Source of the DNA: JBAXTE01 sp037130365
Lineage (GTDB): Bacteria > Bacteroidota > Bacteroidia > Bacteroidales > WCHB1-69
Direction of reading: 5' to 3'
NCBI GenBank assembly: GCA_037130365.1
Contig: JBAXTE010000016.1
Span: 21,601 to 85,600 of the forward strand
Length of the DNA stretch: 64,000 nt
Positions 27,747-36,439 of this stretch are shown piece by piece (the first letter of the stretch is position 1; every line of letters begins with the position of its first letter). The position numbers and the translations under genes were made by a program. The notes beneath the pieces were generated by a model. It was not told where the DNA came from and searched no databases. It worked only from the letters and a program-made list of their open reading frames with translations.

Positions 27747-28688
27747 ATGTCAACAAATATTCTTGAAGCAAAAAATATTGTCAAAAAATATGCAGAGCAC
27801 GTTGCATTAGATGATGTAAGTTTATCTATTAAAAGAAATACTATTTTTGGGATGCTCGGTCCGAATGGAGCTGGAAAAACTTCTTTTATTCGAATAATAA
27901 ATCAAATTACAGCTCCCGATAGTGGCATTATAACTTTTGATGGTGCTCCCTTAAACAAAAAACACATTACCCAAATTGGTTATTTACCTGAAGAACGTGG
28001 GTTATATAAAAAGATGAAAGTTGGTGAACAAGCCATTTATCTTTCCCAACTCAAAGGGCTCACCAGACATGAAGCGATTAAACGACTGAAAATATGGTTT
28101 CAAAAATTTGAAGTTGAAGGCTGGTGGAACAAACGAGTTGAAGAGTTATCTAAGGGGATGCAGCAAAAAATTCAATTTATTGTTACTGTTATTCATGAAC
28201 CTCAGTTTTTGATTTTTGACGAACCTTTTAGTGGATTTGATCCAATCAATGTTGATTTATTAAAAGATGAAATTCTACTTTTAAAGGAAAATGGAGCTAC
28301 AATTATTTTCTCCACACACAATATGTCTTCGGTTGAAGAAATTTGTGACGAAATTGCCCTTCTAAATAAATCAAAAATCATCCTTGAAGGAGAAGTTAAT
28401 GAAGTTAAAAACAGATTTAAATCTAATATCTATAACCTAGAAATCGAGACGCCTGCTTTTGACATAAAAACAATAATTCCGGAAGACTTTTCTTTTGTCA
28501 CTTCAGAGGAAGATCATAATATTTCAAGACTTCATATACGAATTCCTAAGGAAAGATCATCAAATGAATTGCTAAAAATCTTTTTGGATCACACTACAAT
28601 TCACAAATTCAATGAAATTTTGCCCACAATGAACGAAGTTTTCATTTCGAGTATAAAAAGCAAAAATAACGCTAATTTAGAGATGTAA
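27747..28688 (+). CDS. ABC exporter ATP-binding protein (NatA type)
   Basis: This 313-aa nucleotide-binding subunit has Walker A GPNGAGKTSFIR, signature ELSKGMQQKIQF, Walker B FLIFDEPFSGFDP and H-loop IFSTHNMSSVEE. After the ABC domain (about 1-230) a C-terminal extension of the DUF4162 kind follows (about 240-313). The next gene, 1 nt away, is its permease. This arrangement resembles NatAB sodium exporters and similar drug or lipid exporters. The substrate is not determined. Confidence 0.9.
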   Translation: MSTNILEAKNIVKKYAEHVALDDVSLSIKRNTIFGMLGPNGAGKTSFIRIINQITAPDSGIITFDGAPLNKKHITQIGYLPEERGLYKKMKVGEQAIYLSQLKGLTRHEAIKRLKIWFQKFEVEGWWNKRVEELSKGMQQKIQFIVTVIHEPQFLIFDEPFSGFDPINVDLLKDEILLLKENGATIIFSTHNMSSVEEICDEIALLNKSKIILEGEVNEVKNRFKSNIYNLEIETPAFDIKTIIPEDFSFVTSEEDHNISRLHIRIPKERSSNELLKIFLDHTTIHKFNEILPTMNEVFISSIKSKNNANLEM

Positions 28689-28689
28689 A

Positions 28690-30060
28690 ATGATGAATAA
28701 TATCACACTAATTATTAAGCGAGAATATATCACCAGAGTAAGAAAACGTTCTTTTATCATCATGACGATTATTGGGCCCTTGCTAATGGCTGCATTAATG
28801 ATTGTCCCTACGATTATTTCAAAAATGTCGGATGAACAAAAAAAAGTTGCAGTTATCGATGACTCTGGTTTTTACAAAGGTCTTTTAGAATCAACTGCGG
28901 ATGTTAAGTTTGTAGATAAAAATACTACTGTTGAAGAGGCAAAAGCGAATTTAAAAAAAGACAACTTTGATGCATTATTGTACATTCCAAAAAATGGAGT
29001 TCCAAATAGAGCATACTTGTACTCAATTAAGCAACTTGGTTTAGGAGTTAAATCTCATATTCAAAACAGTATGAAATATCATCTTGAGCGATATTTTATT
29101 AAGGATATGTATAATATTGATTTAGATTCGATAAAAGCTATAGAGTCTAACAATCGGATAATGATTGATCAATGTACAATTAATGAATCGGGTGTTGAAG
29201 AAAAGAGCTCAACTGAAATAAATACGTTCTTAGGATTAATAGCTGGGATTGTAGTCTATTTCTTTGTTTTTATGTTTGGTTCTCAGGTAATGAGGGGCGT
29301 AATAGAAGAAAAGAGCAATCGAATTATTGAGGTTATTGTCTCTTCGGTAAAACCTGTTCATTTAATGTTTGGAAAAATTATTGGAATTGCAATGGTTGGT
29401 CTGACCCAATTTTTGCTTTGGATTATCCTAACTTTTTTTATAGTTATGGGATTTCAAAGTTTTCAACCTGAACTTTTCCCGAACAAGAATTCACAAAACA
29501 ACTCCTCTATTCAACTCAGCAAACAAAATGTAAATACACCATTAAGAGGCGCAGACCTCCAAAACGCGAACCAACAACTCAAAACAGCCAATAATCAACA
29601 AGTTATGGGTGAAATTACAGATGCATTAAAAACTGTAAATTTTGGAGTGATGATTTCGATGTTCTTATTTTACTTTATCGGAGGATATTTATTATATGGT
29701 TCATTGTTTGCCGCAATTGGGGCCGCTGTGGATAGCGAAGCTGATACTCAACAATTTATGCTTCCAATTACAATACCACTAGTATTTGCATTGGTAATGT
29801 CACAATTTGTTACAAATAACCCAAGTGGTCCTGTAGCATATTGGTTATCGATTATCCCATTTACCTCTCCAATTATTATGATGATACGAATTCCGTTCGG
29901 AGTTCCATATCACGAATTAATACTTTCTATGACATTATTAATTTTTGGATTTGTGTTCACCACATGGTTGGCTGCAAAAATATATCGGACAGGCATTTTA
30001 ATGTATGGCAAAAAAATCAGCTACAAGGAACTTTGGAAATGGATTAAATATAATAATTAA
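28690..30060 (+). CDS. ABC-2 type exporter permease (NatB type)
   Basis: This 456-aa membrane protein has a first transmembrane helix at about 20-43 (SFIIMTIIGPLLMAALMIV). A large extracytoplasmic domain follows (about 45-175), then a membrane block of roughly five helices (about 180-450). The motif MRGVIEEKSNRIIEVIVSSVKP is typical of ABC-2 permeases. A Gln/Asn-rich insertion lies at about 265-310. The stop codon of the ATPase gene is directly upstream, so the two form one unit. Confidence 0.9.
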   Translation: MMNNITLIIKREYITRVRKRSFIIMTIIGPLLMAALMIVPTIISKMSDEQKKVAVIDDSGFYKGLLESTADVKFVDKNTTVEEAKANLKKDNFDALLYIPKNGVPNRAYLYSIKQLGLGVKSHIQNSMKYHLERYFIKDMYNIDLDSIKAIESNNRIMIDQCTINESGVEEKSSTEINTFLGLIAGIVVYFFVFMFGSQVMRGVIEEKSNRIIEVIVSSVKPVHLMFGKIIGIAMVGLTQFLLWIILTFFIVMGFQSFQPELFPNKNSQNNSSIQLSKQNVNTPLRGADLQNANQQLKTANNQQVMGEITDALKTVNFGVMISMFLFYFIGGYLLYGSLFAAIGAAVDSEADTQQFMLPITIPLVFALVMSQFVTNNPSGPVAYWLSIIPFTSPIIMMIRIPFGVPYHELILSMTLLIFGFVFTTWLAAKIYRTGILMYGKKISYKELWKWIKYNN

Positions 30061-30071
30061 TCAGAATTAAC

Positions 30072-30797
30072 ATGAAACTATCAATTGTAATCCCCGCATA
30101 CAACGAAGAGCGAACCATTCATTTAATTTTGGATAAAGTTTTAGCTGTTTCACTCATTTGCGATATTGAAAAAGAAATTATTTTAGTTAATGATTGTTCT
30201 AAAGACGCTACTAAAGAAACTATAGAATCATACATCTCGGCTCATCCAACAAGTAACTTTATATTATATAATCAACCTATTAATAAAGGTAAAGGCGCTG
30301 CAATTCATCAAGGAATTGAAATTGCAACAGGCGACTTTGTTATTGTACAAGATGCAGATTTAGAATATGATCCATCTGAATATAATAAGCTTCTTAAACC
30401 AATCATTGATGGATTTGCTGATGTTGTTTATGGTTCAAGATTTATTGGTGGAAACCCTCATCGCATCCTCTTTTTCTGGCATAGTATCGGAAACAAAATG
30501 CTCACTTTTGCCTCTAACATGATGACAAATCTTAATCTTACAGATATGGAAACATGTTATAAGTTGTTCCGTGCGGATATTATTAAATCGCTGTATTTAA
30601 AAGAGTGTCGGTTTGGATTTGAACCAGAAATAACTGCCAAAATTTCAAGGATTAAAAATATTCGTATTTATGAAGTGGGAATTTCATACTACGGTAGAAC
30701 TTACCTTGAAGGGAAAAAAATAAGTATGAAAGATGGTTTTAGAGCTATTTGGTGTATTCTAAAATATAATATCTGGAATAAAAAAAACCTGAAATAA
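30072..30797 (+). CDS. family 2 glycosyltransferase, dolichol/polyprenol-phosphate mannose synthase-like
   Basis: This 241-aa protein is a single GT-A domain: SIVIPAYNEERTIHLILDKVL, LVNDCSKDATKE, GKGAAIHQGIEIATGDFVIVQDADLEYDP (the DAD is the metal/nucleotide-sugar site), and the VVYGSRF motif. There are no C-terminal membrane helices, so it is of the short DPM1 type that charges a lipid carrier with a sugar. It lies 11 nt after the ABC permease and may be co-transcribed. The donor sugar is not determined. Confidence 0.9.
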   Translation: MKLSIVIPAYNEERTIHLILDKVLAVSLICDIEKEIILVNDCSKDATKETIESYISAHPTSNFILYNQPINKGKGAAIHQGIEIATGDFVIVQDADLEYDPSEYNKLLKPIIDGFADVVYGSRFIGGNPHRILFFWHSIGNKMLTFASNMMTNLNLTDMETCYKLFRADIIKSLYLKECRFGFEPEITAKISRIKNIRIYEVGISYYGRTYLEGKKISMKDGFRAIWCILKYNIWNKKNLK

Positions 30798-31030
30798 GAG
30801 GTCAATGCCAAAATCAGGGGGAGAGCCTCAAATTACAAAACATCTTACATGCTTTATTTTGACTTAAATTTAATATGAATGTAATGTAATTAGTCAAAAT
30901 AGTTTGATATCTTTAGATGAAATATATATATTTTGTCGCCTTACTTTTTGTCTTGACACACCTGAGCGAAGCGAAAGCATGAGTACCTTGTAACCTTAAA
31001 ATTATAATACGAATAAAAAGTAACCAAAAT

Positions 31031-31046
31031 CCCGATAATTATCGGG
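31031..31046. repeat. 16-bp perfect palindrome (dispersed type)
   Basis: CCCGATAATTATCGGG is its own reverse complement. A relative with a changed centre, CCCGATAGTTATCGGG, occurs at 32625-32640, also in gene-free DNA. The repeated occurrence suggests a dispersed family. Confidence 0.75.
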
Positions 31047-31069
31047 ACAAGACTGCACCAAAAAAGCTA

Positions 31070-31207
31070 AAAATCAGCCATTTATACTGAACGATGCAAG
31101 TCATGGACATTATTCAAGCAATGAGATTCACCCGACGGTTTAATCTGCTTGTAATTTATTTTCATTGCACCACCCGCCTCGTCTTAATCGCATAAATGGT
31201 TGATTTT
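31070..31207. repeat. inverted repeat pair around a 106-nt loop
   Basis: AAAATCAGCCATTTAT (31070-31085) and ATAAATGGTTGATTTT (31192-31207) pair at 15 of 16 positions, with the mismatch allowing G-U pairing in RNA. The loop contains no gene. Confidence 0.7.
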
Positions 31208-31528
31208 CTTTACGTTTTTTTGATGAGGTCGATTCTAAGGCTACCGCGGTGATTTTTTAACATCTAAGAGTTTCCTTATCAGAATTGAGGAATGATAATC
31301 TTTGCAAGCCTCTTCTTGTGAGGGCTGAACCGCCTTGAACAAAAGAGCATAAAGAAAAATAAACTGTTCTGCGTAAAGAAATCGATGTTGTTTGACGACG
31401 TTAGGCAAAATGCTTGTTAGAAGTATTTTTTACTTTCAACATATCATTTTGACTAAAAGGAGGAGTTCGTCGATTTTAGAAGAACTGTTTATTTTTTAGC
31501 ACTTTTGTGATAGCGGCGGCATTTTTTG

Positions 31529-31560
31529 CTTACTTTTTTTTGCTGGAGAAAAAAAGTAAG
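31529..31560. repeat. 12-bp perfect hairpin
   Basis: CTTACTTTTTTT (31529-31540) and AAAAAAAGTAAG (31549-31560) flank an 8-nt loop. It is not near a gene end on the plus strand; the pseudouridine synthase ends 167 nt further on, on the minus strand. Confidence 0.65.
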
Positions 31561-31726
31561 TGCCCGTCCGGCATTAGGACATCTAAAAGGAAAATTTTAT
31601 TCTTCATTTTTCATAAGTTTGAGAATATTATTGCTCTCTAATGATAAGAAACAGATTTATTTTTATATGCTTTCCACTTGGCTTTTGCGTTCATTCGTAA
31701 AAAGTTTAAAATTTTAAATATTCTTA

Positions 31727-32419
31727 CTATTGCAGGATTTGCTCAAAAAAATGCCATAAATTTTCATTCGGAACTTTAGCGGTAGCATGAATATTTAAAT
31801 GGGTAACTGGGTGTTCAAAATTCAAACTTCTTGCGTGTAAACATATTGATCCATCTGGATTTGATCGAGGCGCTCCATATTTTAAATCTCCTTTAATTAT
31901 GCACCCAATATTTGATAACTGCACTCTAATTTGGTGATGTCGTCCGGTGAATAATTCAACTTCTAACAAATGATATTTATCTGACGAGGCTATTAATCGA
32001 TAGCCTAATTCAGCCCTTGTGGCTCCAGATTGAGTTTCTTGGACAATATATGATTTATTTAATTTTTCATTTTTCATTAAATAATTCACCAAGCGATCTT
32101 CATTTTTTGGAGGAGATTGTAAAACAATTGCCCAATATGTCTTTTCTATTTTTCGTTCTTTCACAATCTCATTCATGCGAGTGAGCGCCTTGGATGTCTT
32201 TGCAAATAAAACAACACCCGTAACTGGACGATCTAATCGATGAACAACTCCTACAAACGCTTTACCTGGTTTATTATATTTTTCGCTTAAAAAATCTGAA
32301 ACATCCTCAGACATAGGCTTATCCCCCGTTTTATCTCCTTGCACAATATCTCCAGTTTTTTTATTTACAATGATAATATGATTGTCTTCGTAAATTACAT
32401 CAAGCGAGTTTTTCATCAA
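31727..32419 (-). CDS. RNA pseudouridine synthase, RluA/RluD family
   Basis: This 230-aa enzyme isomerises uridine in rRNA or tRNA. The catalytic motif VVHRLDRPVTGVVLFAK contains the essential Asp (HRLDR). IYEDNHIIIVNKKTGDIVQ and LFTGRHHQIRVQLSNIGC are the other family blocks. There is no N-terminal S4 domain, so it is the short form. The target position cannot be told from sequence. Its own promoter lies immediately upstream (32430-32458). The Met at 32419 is preferred. Confidence 0.92.
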   Translation of the reverse strand: MMKNSLDVIYEDNHIIIVNKKTGDIVQGDKTGDKPMSEDVSDFLSEKYNKPGKAFVGVVHRLDRPVTGVVLFAKTSKALTRMNEIVKERKIEKTYWAIVLQSPPKNEDRLVNYLMKNEKLNKSYIVQETQSGATRAELGYRLIASSDKYHLLEVELFTGRHHQIRVQLSNIGCIIKGDLKYGAPRSNPDGSICLHARSLNFEHPVTHLNIHATAKVPNENLWHFFEQILQ

Positions 32420-32847
32420 TTTTTTTTTGCAAAGATATTATAAAATTGCCAAAGCAAAAGAATAATTCAAAGGAACATATTCGACCTATTAATTCATTTT
32501 TGATAACCAATCGAACGGCAAAAGGCATATGGTTCACGGTACTTTAACGGTAAATGGTAAATGGTTCAGGGTACACGATTGCTCCGTTGCATCCCATCGT
32601 TCGTTTCACGTTTTTCTTTTCACTCCCGATAGTTATCGGGATCACGGAATATCTTTTCACGTTTTCAACACTCAGTCCACAAAGAAATATAAAAGCTATG
32701 TTATTCTTAAAAGAGAAATTTATTAAGATAACACATTGATTTTGTGAATGAAACAATATTTTAATCAACAAATTTTCAATTGATTTCACTTTTGATTTTC
32801 TACTTTACAAAGACTTTTAATTATTGGCAATGTTGATTTTTATCATC
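32420..32847. other. 428-nt gene-free region with short repeats
   Basis: It contains the promoter above, the palindrome CCCGATAGTTATCGGG (32625-32640, imperfect centre), and two copies of CTTTTCAC (32616-32623, 32653-32660) that recur near 43.3 kb. Three short overlapping frames of 61-81 codons cover it on both strands; none has a recognisable product. Confidence 0.5.
32430..32458 (-). promoter_or_regulatory. promoter of the pseudouridine synthase gene
   Basis: On the minus strand TTTG (32455-32458), 17 nt, then TATCTTTG (32430-32437) fits the Bacteroidota -33/-7 consensus at both parts. It lies about 11 nt before the ATG, which implies a very short leader. Confidence 0.6.
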
Positions 32848-34953
32848 TCATTGATTGCAAATTAATCGCAAAAGTGATTCCTCTATTTTTTCACCTTTAG
32901 AAATACAGATATTCAGATTGATACATGCATTTTTTAAATCGTTTAATTTGTAATATGTTAGCCCTAGATTATAATAATACCAGGAATTTGTATTGTTTGT
33001 ACTAATTGCTTCTAAAAAATATGTTTTAGCCAATTCGTATTGTCCTAGAATAAAAAATGCAGTTCCGGCATTATAACTTTCAATATCTGAAAGCTCTTGA
33101 TTATTTTCTATTGTACTTCGAGCTCTCACTCCACGAATAGAATCGTTGGATAAACTGGAATTATCAATATGTAATTTTTCAAACACAAAAGCATTCCACT
33201 GCTCTAATTTCTTTTGATTAATACCCCGTTGTACTTCTTTTAAATATCTTTCATGAACAGCTTCGAGTTCCTTAACATTTGATTCATAAACGATTTCCAT
33301 TGCATTTACCGTCTTTTGACATTTGCTTAGCTCATCATTTAATTTAAGCCTCTGAATTTCTATTAAATCAAAATAAATATTGATAAAGTAATTTGTGTAA
33401 GATTGCTCTTGAAGATAGTAATAAGATTCATCCAAATCAATTATTGAGGCTGTGATATAAGAAATTGAGTCGTTAAATTTGTTAATATCTAAGAAGAGTT
33501 GTCCCTTTAAATCAAAAAGGTTATATGGAACTGATGAGTGATCATCATTTTTAAATTTATTAGAATTAAGAGAAAAATTATATTTTTTATTAAGCGACTT
33601 AACTGTGATTCTTGACGAAGCCGACCATGTTTGTTTTTTTACAATAAATAAACTGTTATCATTCGAATTCAAATCACTATAACTTAACAATACACCATTT
33701 TTGGCGAAGAAATCAACATAGTTTTTTTTCTTTTCACTTAATTGTATTGCATCATTATGGTCCCAAAACCATTGGTTATAGGGAAATGAAAGAATTTTGT
33801 CATAATCAGCATAAGCGTTGTTGTATGAAAATTTTGGTTCAAAAAATAACTCTTCTTTATCAAATAAATATATAATACCATTTGAACTTATATTTTTACT
33901 CGAAAGGTCATCGGTATATTTAAAACAATAATTAATTTGAATATAATCTAATTTAGAAATTGAACTATCGTTGGCAAAAGTGTATATTAGCGAAAGCGAA
34001 ATAGAGTCAATTTTATGCGATGGTTTAATAGTTGAAAATGGTTGATATGAAAGAGTTTTATCGTTTGCATTTTTAATCAATTTGATTTTAAGCAAGTTGA
34101 AATTACTATTATCAATCCATATTTCACCAGAAAAGAGCGATGCAGGTTCAATTTTGCGTGTAAACTCGATATGATAAATATTTTTTGATGAACCACTTAT
34201 TGACAATAGCTTTAAGGAGTATGCTTTCTTAAGCATTTTGAGCGACATCTGCAAAGGATTCATATTCAGGTATTGTTGAGAGTCTGAATATTTTGAAACA
34301 TTATCGAATAGATTATAGGAAGTTATTATTTCTGAAGTACTTAAACTAACAAAATAAGAATTACTGAACGGAGCTAATCCAATTTTTCCATTTTTCAGTT
34401 TCAAATTTTTAATAATATTGTTTTTTATTTCTGCATTGTAGTAGCACTCAATAACTTCAACCGGCGAATCACTCGATTCAGTTTCTAACGAAAAGTATGC
34501 TTTACTGTTAAAAGAAGGTGTTTTTCTTGTTTTTTCGCTGCATTTATTAATTAATTGATATAAGTAGTCTTTGTATTCAATAATCGTGAATTCACTTAAT
34601 TCAAATAACTCTGGTTGCATATATATTTTAATTTTTTCTTTAAAAAAAGAAGATGCTATAGTTTTTGATTGATAGCCTAAATAAGAAATAATTAAGGTGT
34701 CTTTCTCAATATTCGCTTCGATTTCAAACAACCCATCTTCGTTGGTAATGGCTCCTTTTACTGTCCCTTTAATTTGAATAGAGCAATAAGGCATTGGTTT
34801 TGAACTTGTTCCATCTAAAACAACCCCTTCTATTTTAGATTGACCAAAAACTTTACTTCCAAAAAGAAGCATACAGACTAATCCTAGACATATTATTACT
34901 GGGGAAAAATTAAGAATTAGATTTAGCTGTACACTTCTATATTTCACATTCAT
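32848..34953 (-). CDS. secreted/outer-membrane-associated protein with carboxypeptidase-regulatory-like domain and TPRs
   Basis: This 701-aa protein has a long N-terminal hydrophobic stretch (about 16-37, ending VFGQ) that looks like a signal peptide. Residues about 40-112 form a CarboxypepD_reg-like domain (IEGVVLDGTSSKPMPYCSIQIKGT, GAITNEDGLFEIE, ISYLGYQSK). This domain is common on Bacteroidota outer-membrane proteins. A long unrecognised strand-rich middle follows. A helical coiled stretch at about 540-590 and two TPR units near the C-terminus (YNAGTAFFILGQYELAKTYFLEA, WYYYNLGLTYYKLNDL) follow. It starts 4 nt after the membrane-fusion gene, so it belongs to that sigma-54-type operon. The function is unknown; an envelope partner of the exporter is possible. 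Confidence 0.75.
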   Translation of the reverse strand: MNVKYRSVQLNLILNFSPVIICLGLVCMLLFGSKVFGQSKIEGVVLDGTSSKPMPYCSIQIKGTVKGAITNEDGLFEIEANIEKDTLIISYLGYQSKTIASSFFKEKIKIYMQPELFELSEFTIIEYKDYLYQLINKCSEKTRKTPSFNSKAYFSLETESSDSPVEVIECYYNAEIKNNIIKNLKLKNGKIGLAPFSNSYFVSLSTSEIITSYNLFDNVSKYSDSQQYLNMNPLQMSLKMLKKAYSLKLLSISGSSKNIYHIEFTRKIEPASLFSGEIWIDNSNFNLLKIKLIKNANDKTLSYQPFSTIKPSHKIDSISLSLIYTFANDSSISKLDYIQINYCFKYTDDLSSKNISSNGIIYLFDKEELFFEPKFSYNNAYADYDKILSFPYNQWFWDHNDAIQLSEKKKNYVDFFAKNGVLLSYSDLNSNDNSLFIVKKQTWSASSRITVKSLNKKYNFSLNSNKFKNDDHSSVPYNLFDLKGQLFLDINKFNDSISYITASIIDLDESYYYLQEQSYTNYFINIYFDLIEIQRLKLNDELSKCQKTVNAMEIVYESNVKELEAVHERYLKEVQRGINQKKLEQWNAFVFEKLHIDNSSLSNDSIRGVRARSTIENNQELSDIESYNAGTAFFILGQYELAKTYFLEAISTNNTNSWYYYNLGLTYYKLNDLKNACINLNICISKGEKIEESLLRLICNQ

Positions 34954-34957
34954 TTCT

Positions 34958-36208
34958 TTATTTAAAAATCAATTTTTCTTTTTTACCAAATAGTTCATAC
35001 GATGATGTAATTACATTTTCACCGCGCTCTAAACCTTCTAAAACTTCATATTTTTGCGTATTTTGACGACCAATTTTAATTTTTCTTTTAGTCGCAAAAG
35101 TGCCTGAAGCATCTACTACATAAATCCAATTTCCACCAGTTTCCTGATAAAAACTACCTTTTGGCAACATTTCTGCCTGCGAAACCCCGCTGAATTTTAA
35201 TCGCATTGAAATGGTTTGTCCCCTTTTAATATCTTTTGGAGTTTCTTGTGTAAAAATTAAATCTGTTTCAAAGCTACCACCAGCAACTTTGGTATATATT
35301 TTCTTGATTACCAATGTATAATTTTTTCCCGAAACCTCAAGTTCCGACTCTTGATTTAAAAAAACACGTGAAATATAGCGTTCATCAATCTTTGCTCTCA
35401 TTTTAAAACCATTTAAAACATCAATTTGACCGATATTTTGTCCTTGTGATTTTGTTTCTCCAACTTCGCAATCAATCAATGATAATTGCCCACTTACAGG
35501 TGCTTTGATATAGAGGTTTTCAAGATTTTCTTTAAGCAATTCTAGGTTTTTACTCAGTCTATCTATTGAAGACTTAATTTGAACCACTTGATTTATGTAG
35601 TACAACGAATCGTGTTTTTGGGCTTTAATGGTTACCATCAATTGCTTGATTAGCAATTCATACTCTCTTTTTGCATCCTCATACTCCACTGTTGAAATCA
35701 CTTTATCTTTATACAATGACGATTTACGATCATAATCCTTTTTCGATTTGTCGATCTTATAATTTAAATCGATAAACTCTTTTTCTCGTTGGAATTTATT
35801 TTGCTCAATATTCAGTTTTGTGTTTTGCAAATTATTAATGATGTCATACATTTGAGTTTCACGTTGCATGTAATCCAATTCAAGGCTCGAATTAGAGAGT
35901 TTTAAAATAACATCTCCAGCATTAACAATTGCTCCATCTTCAACAAATATTTTCTCAATTCGTCCACCCTGAATTACATCTACAATAATTGATTTTATAG
36001 GCATTACAACGCCATCAATTGGAATAAATTCTTGAAATTCTCCTTTTTCAACTGTAGAAATAGTCACTTTGTTCTTATCTATATAAAACGTTGAATTGGT
36101 TCCTTTAAAGAATAGAAAAAAGAGAATAAATATCAGAACTAACCCTCCAAGCGAGAGTGCAATTATCTTTTTCAGAGTCCATTTTTTATGCTCAATTTTT
36201 TTATCCAT
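34958..36208 (-). CDS. HlyD/RND-type periplasmic adaptor (membrane fusion protein)
   Basis: This 416-aa protein starts at the ATG at 36208 (MDKKIEHKKWT); a longer frame from 36289 would run through the sigma-54-like element and is rejected. One transmembrane helix (about 15-38, IIALSLGGLVLIFILFFLFF) anchors it in the inner membrane. Then come a barrel-sandwich half-motif (VIQGGRIEKIFVEDGAIVNAGDVIL), a long coiled-coil hairpin (about 100-210), the second lipoyl half and beta-barrel (IKAPVSGQLSLIDCEVGETKSQGQNIGQI). It probably links the MacB-like ABC transporter encoded 3 kb away to an outer-membrane channel that is not in the window. Confidence 0.9.
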   Translation of the reverse strand: MDKKIEHKKWTLKKIIALSLGGLVLIFILFFLFFKGTNSTFYIDKNKVTISTVEKGEFQEFIPIDGVVMPIKSIIVDVIQGGRIEKIFVEDGAIVNAGDVILKLSNSSLELDYMQRETQMYDIINNLQNTKLNIEQNKFQREKEFIDLNYKIDKSKKDYDRKSSLYKDKVISTVEYEDAKREYELLIKQLMVTIKAQKHDSLYYINQVVQIKSSIDRLSKNLELLKENLENLYIKAPVSGQLSLIDCEVGETKSQGQNIGQIDVLNGFKMRAKIDERYISRVFLNQESELEVSGKNYTLVIKKIYTKVAGGSFETDLIFTQETPKDIKRGQTISMRLKFSGVSQAEMLPKGSFYQETGGNWIYVVDASGTFATKRKIKIGRQNTQKYEVLEGLERGENVITSSYELFGKKEKLIFK

Positions 36209-36273
36209 AAATTCAATATATCCAGAAATGTATAAATTATTGTCACTAATTGTCGACAAATGGCAAATAAAGG

Positions 36274-36288
36274 ACAACCTTAATGCCA
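36274..36288 (-). promoter_or_regulatory. sigma-54-type -24/-12 element of the adaptor operon
   Basis: On the minus strand the bases are TGGCAT-TAAGG-TTGT. Compared with TGGCAC-N5-TTGC, only the sixth and last bases differ, and the -24 GG and -12 G are kept at the required spacing. It lies 65 nt before the adaptor ATG. The operator at 36351-36369 is 62 nt upstream of it. Confidence 0.6.
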
Positions 36289-36350
36289 TTTATCCATTCG
36301 TCGTATAATCAGTAGTATACGAACACAAAATATATAAATCAGAACTAAAA

Positions 36351-36369
36351 GTGTAAAATTATTTGACAC
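36351..36369. promoter_or_regulatory. GTGT-N11-ACAC operator (candidate activator site 1)
   Basis: GTGTAAAATTATTTGACAC agrees at 16 of 19 positions with the site at 39180-39198. Both have palindromic GTGT...ACAC ends, and both lie exactly 62 nt from the nearest sigma-54-type element. This one overlaps the -33 part of the regulator gene's own promoter, which suggests autoregulation. Confidence 0.6.
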
Positions 36370-36394
36370 ACAGTTATAAATTGTTATACATTTG
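36362..36394 (+). promoter_or_regulatory. promoter of the response-regulator gene
   Basis: TTTG (36362-36365), 21 nt, TACATTTG (36387-36394) match the Bacteroidota -33/-7 pattern. The ATG follows 45 nt later. The -33 part lies inside the GTGT-N11-ACAC operator. Confidence 0.5.
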
Positions 36395-36439
36395 CGAAAC
36401 AAATTACAGTTATAGAATTAACTTTGAAACTTATTTCAC

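Larger units (their letters stand above)
30798..31726. other. 929-nt gene-free region with nested inverted repeats
   Basis: No credible gene is seen. Structure: TTACTTTTT/AAAAAGTAA arms (30941-30949, 31015-31023); a palindrome CCCGATAATTATCGGG (31031-31046); a 16-bp near-perfect inverted pair (31070-31085, 31192-31207; 15 of 16) around a 106-nt loop; and a 12-bp perfect hairpin (31529-31560). The 63-aa plus-strand frame at 31526 is judged spurious. Confidence 0.6.

Noticed and set aside
31526..31717. 63-codon plus-strand frame
   Set aside because: It starts inside a hairpin, has no promoter, no recognisable product and biased, low-complexity composition.
36209..36289. Longer start of the adaptor protein
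   Set aside because: It would begin inside the sigma-54-type element and places non-conserved residues before the membrane anchor.
36380..36394. Sigma-54 element for the regulator gene (TTGTTATACATTTGC)
   Set aside because: Only one G of the -24 GG pair and the TTGC part match. The TTTG-N21-TACATTTG housekeeping pattern explains it better.
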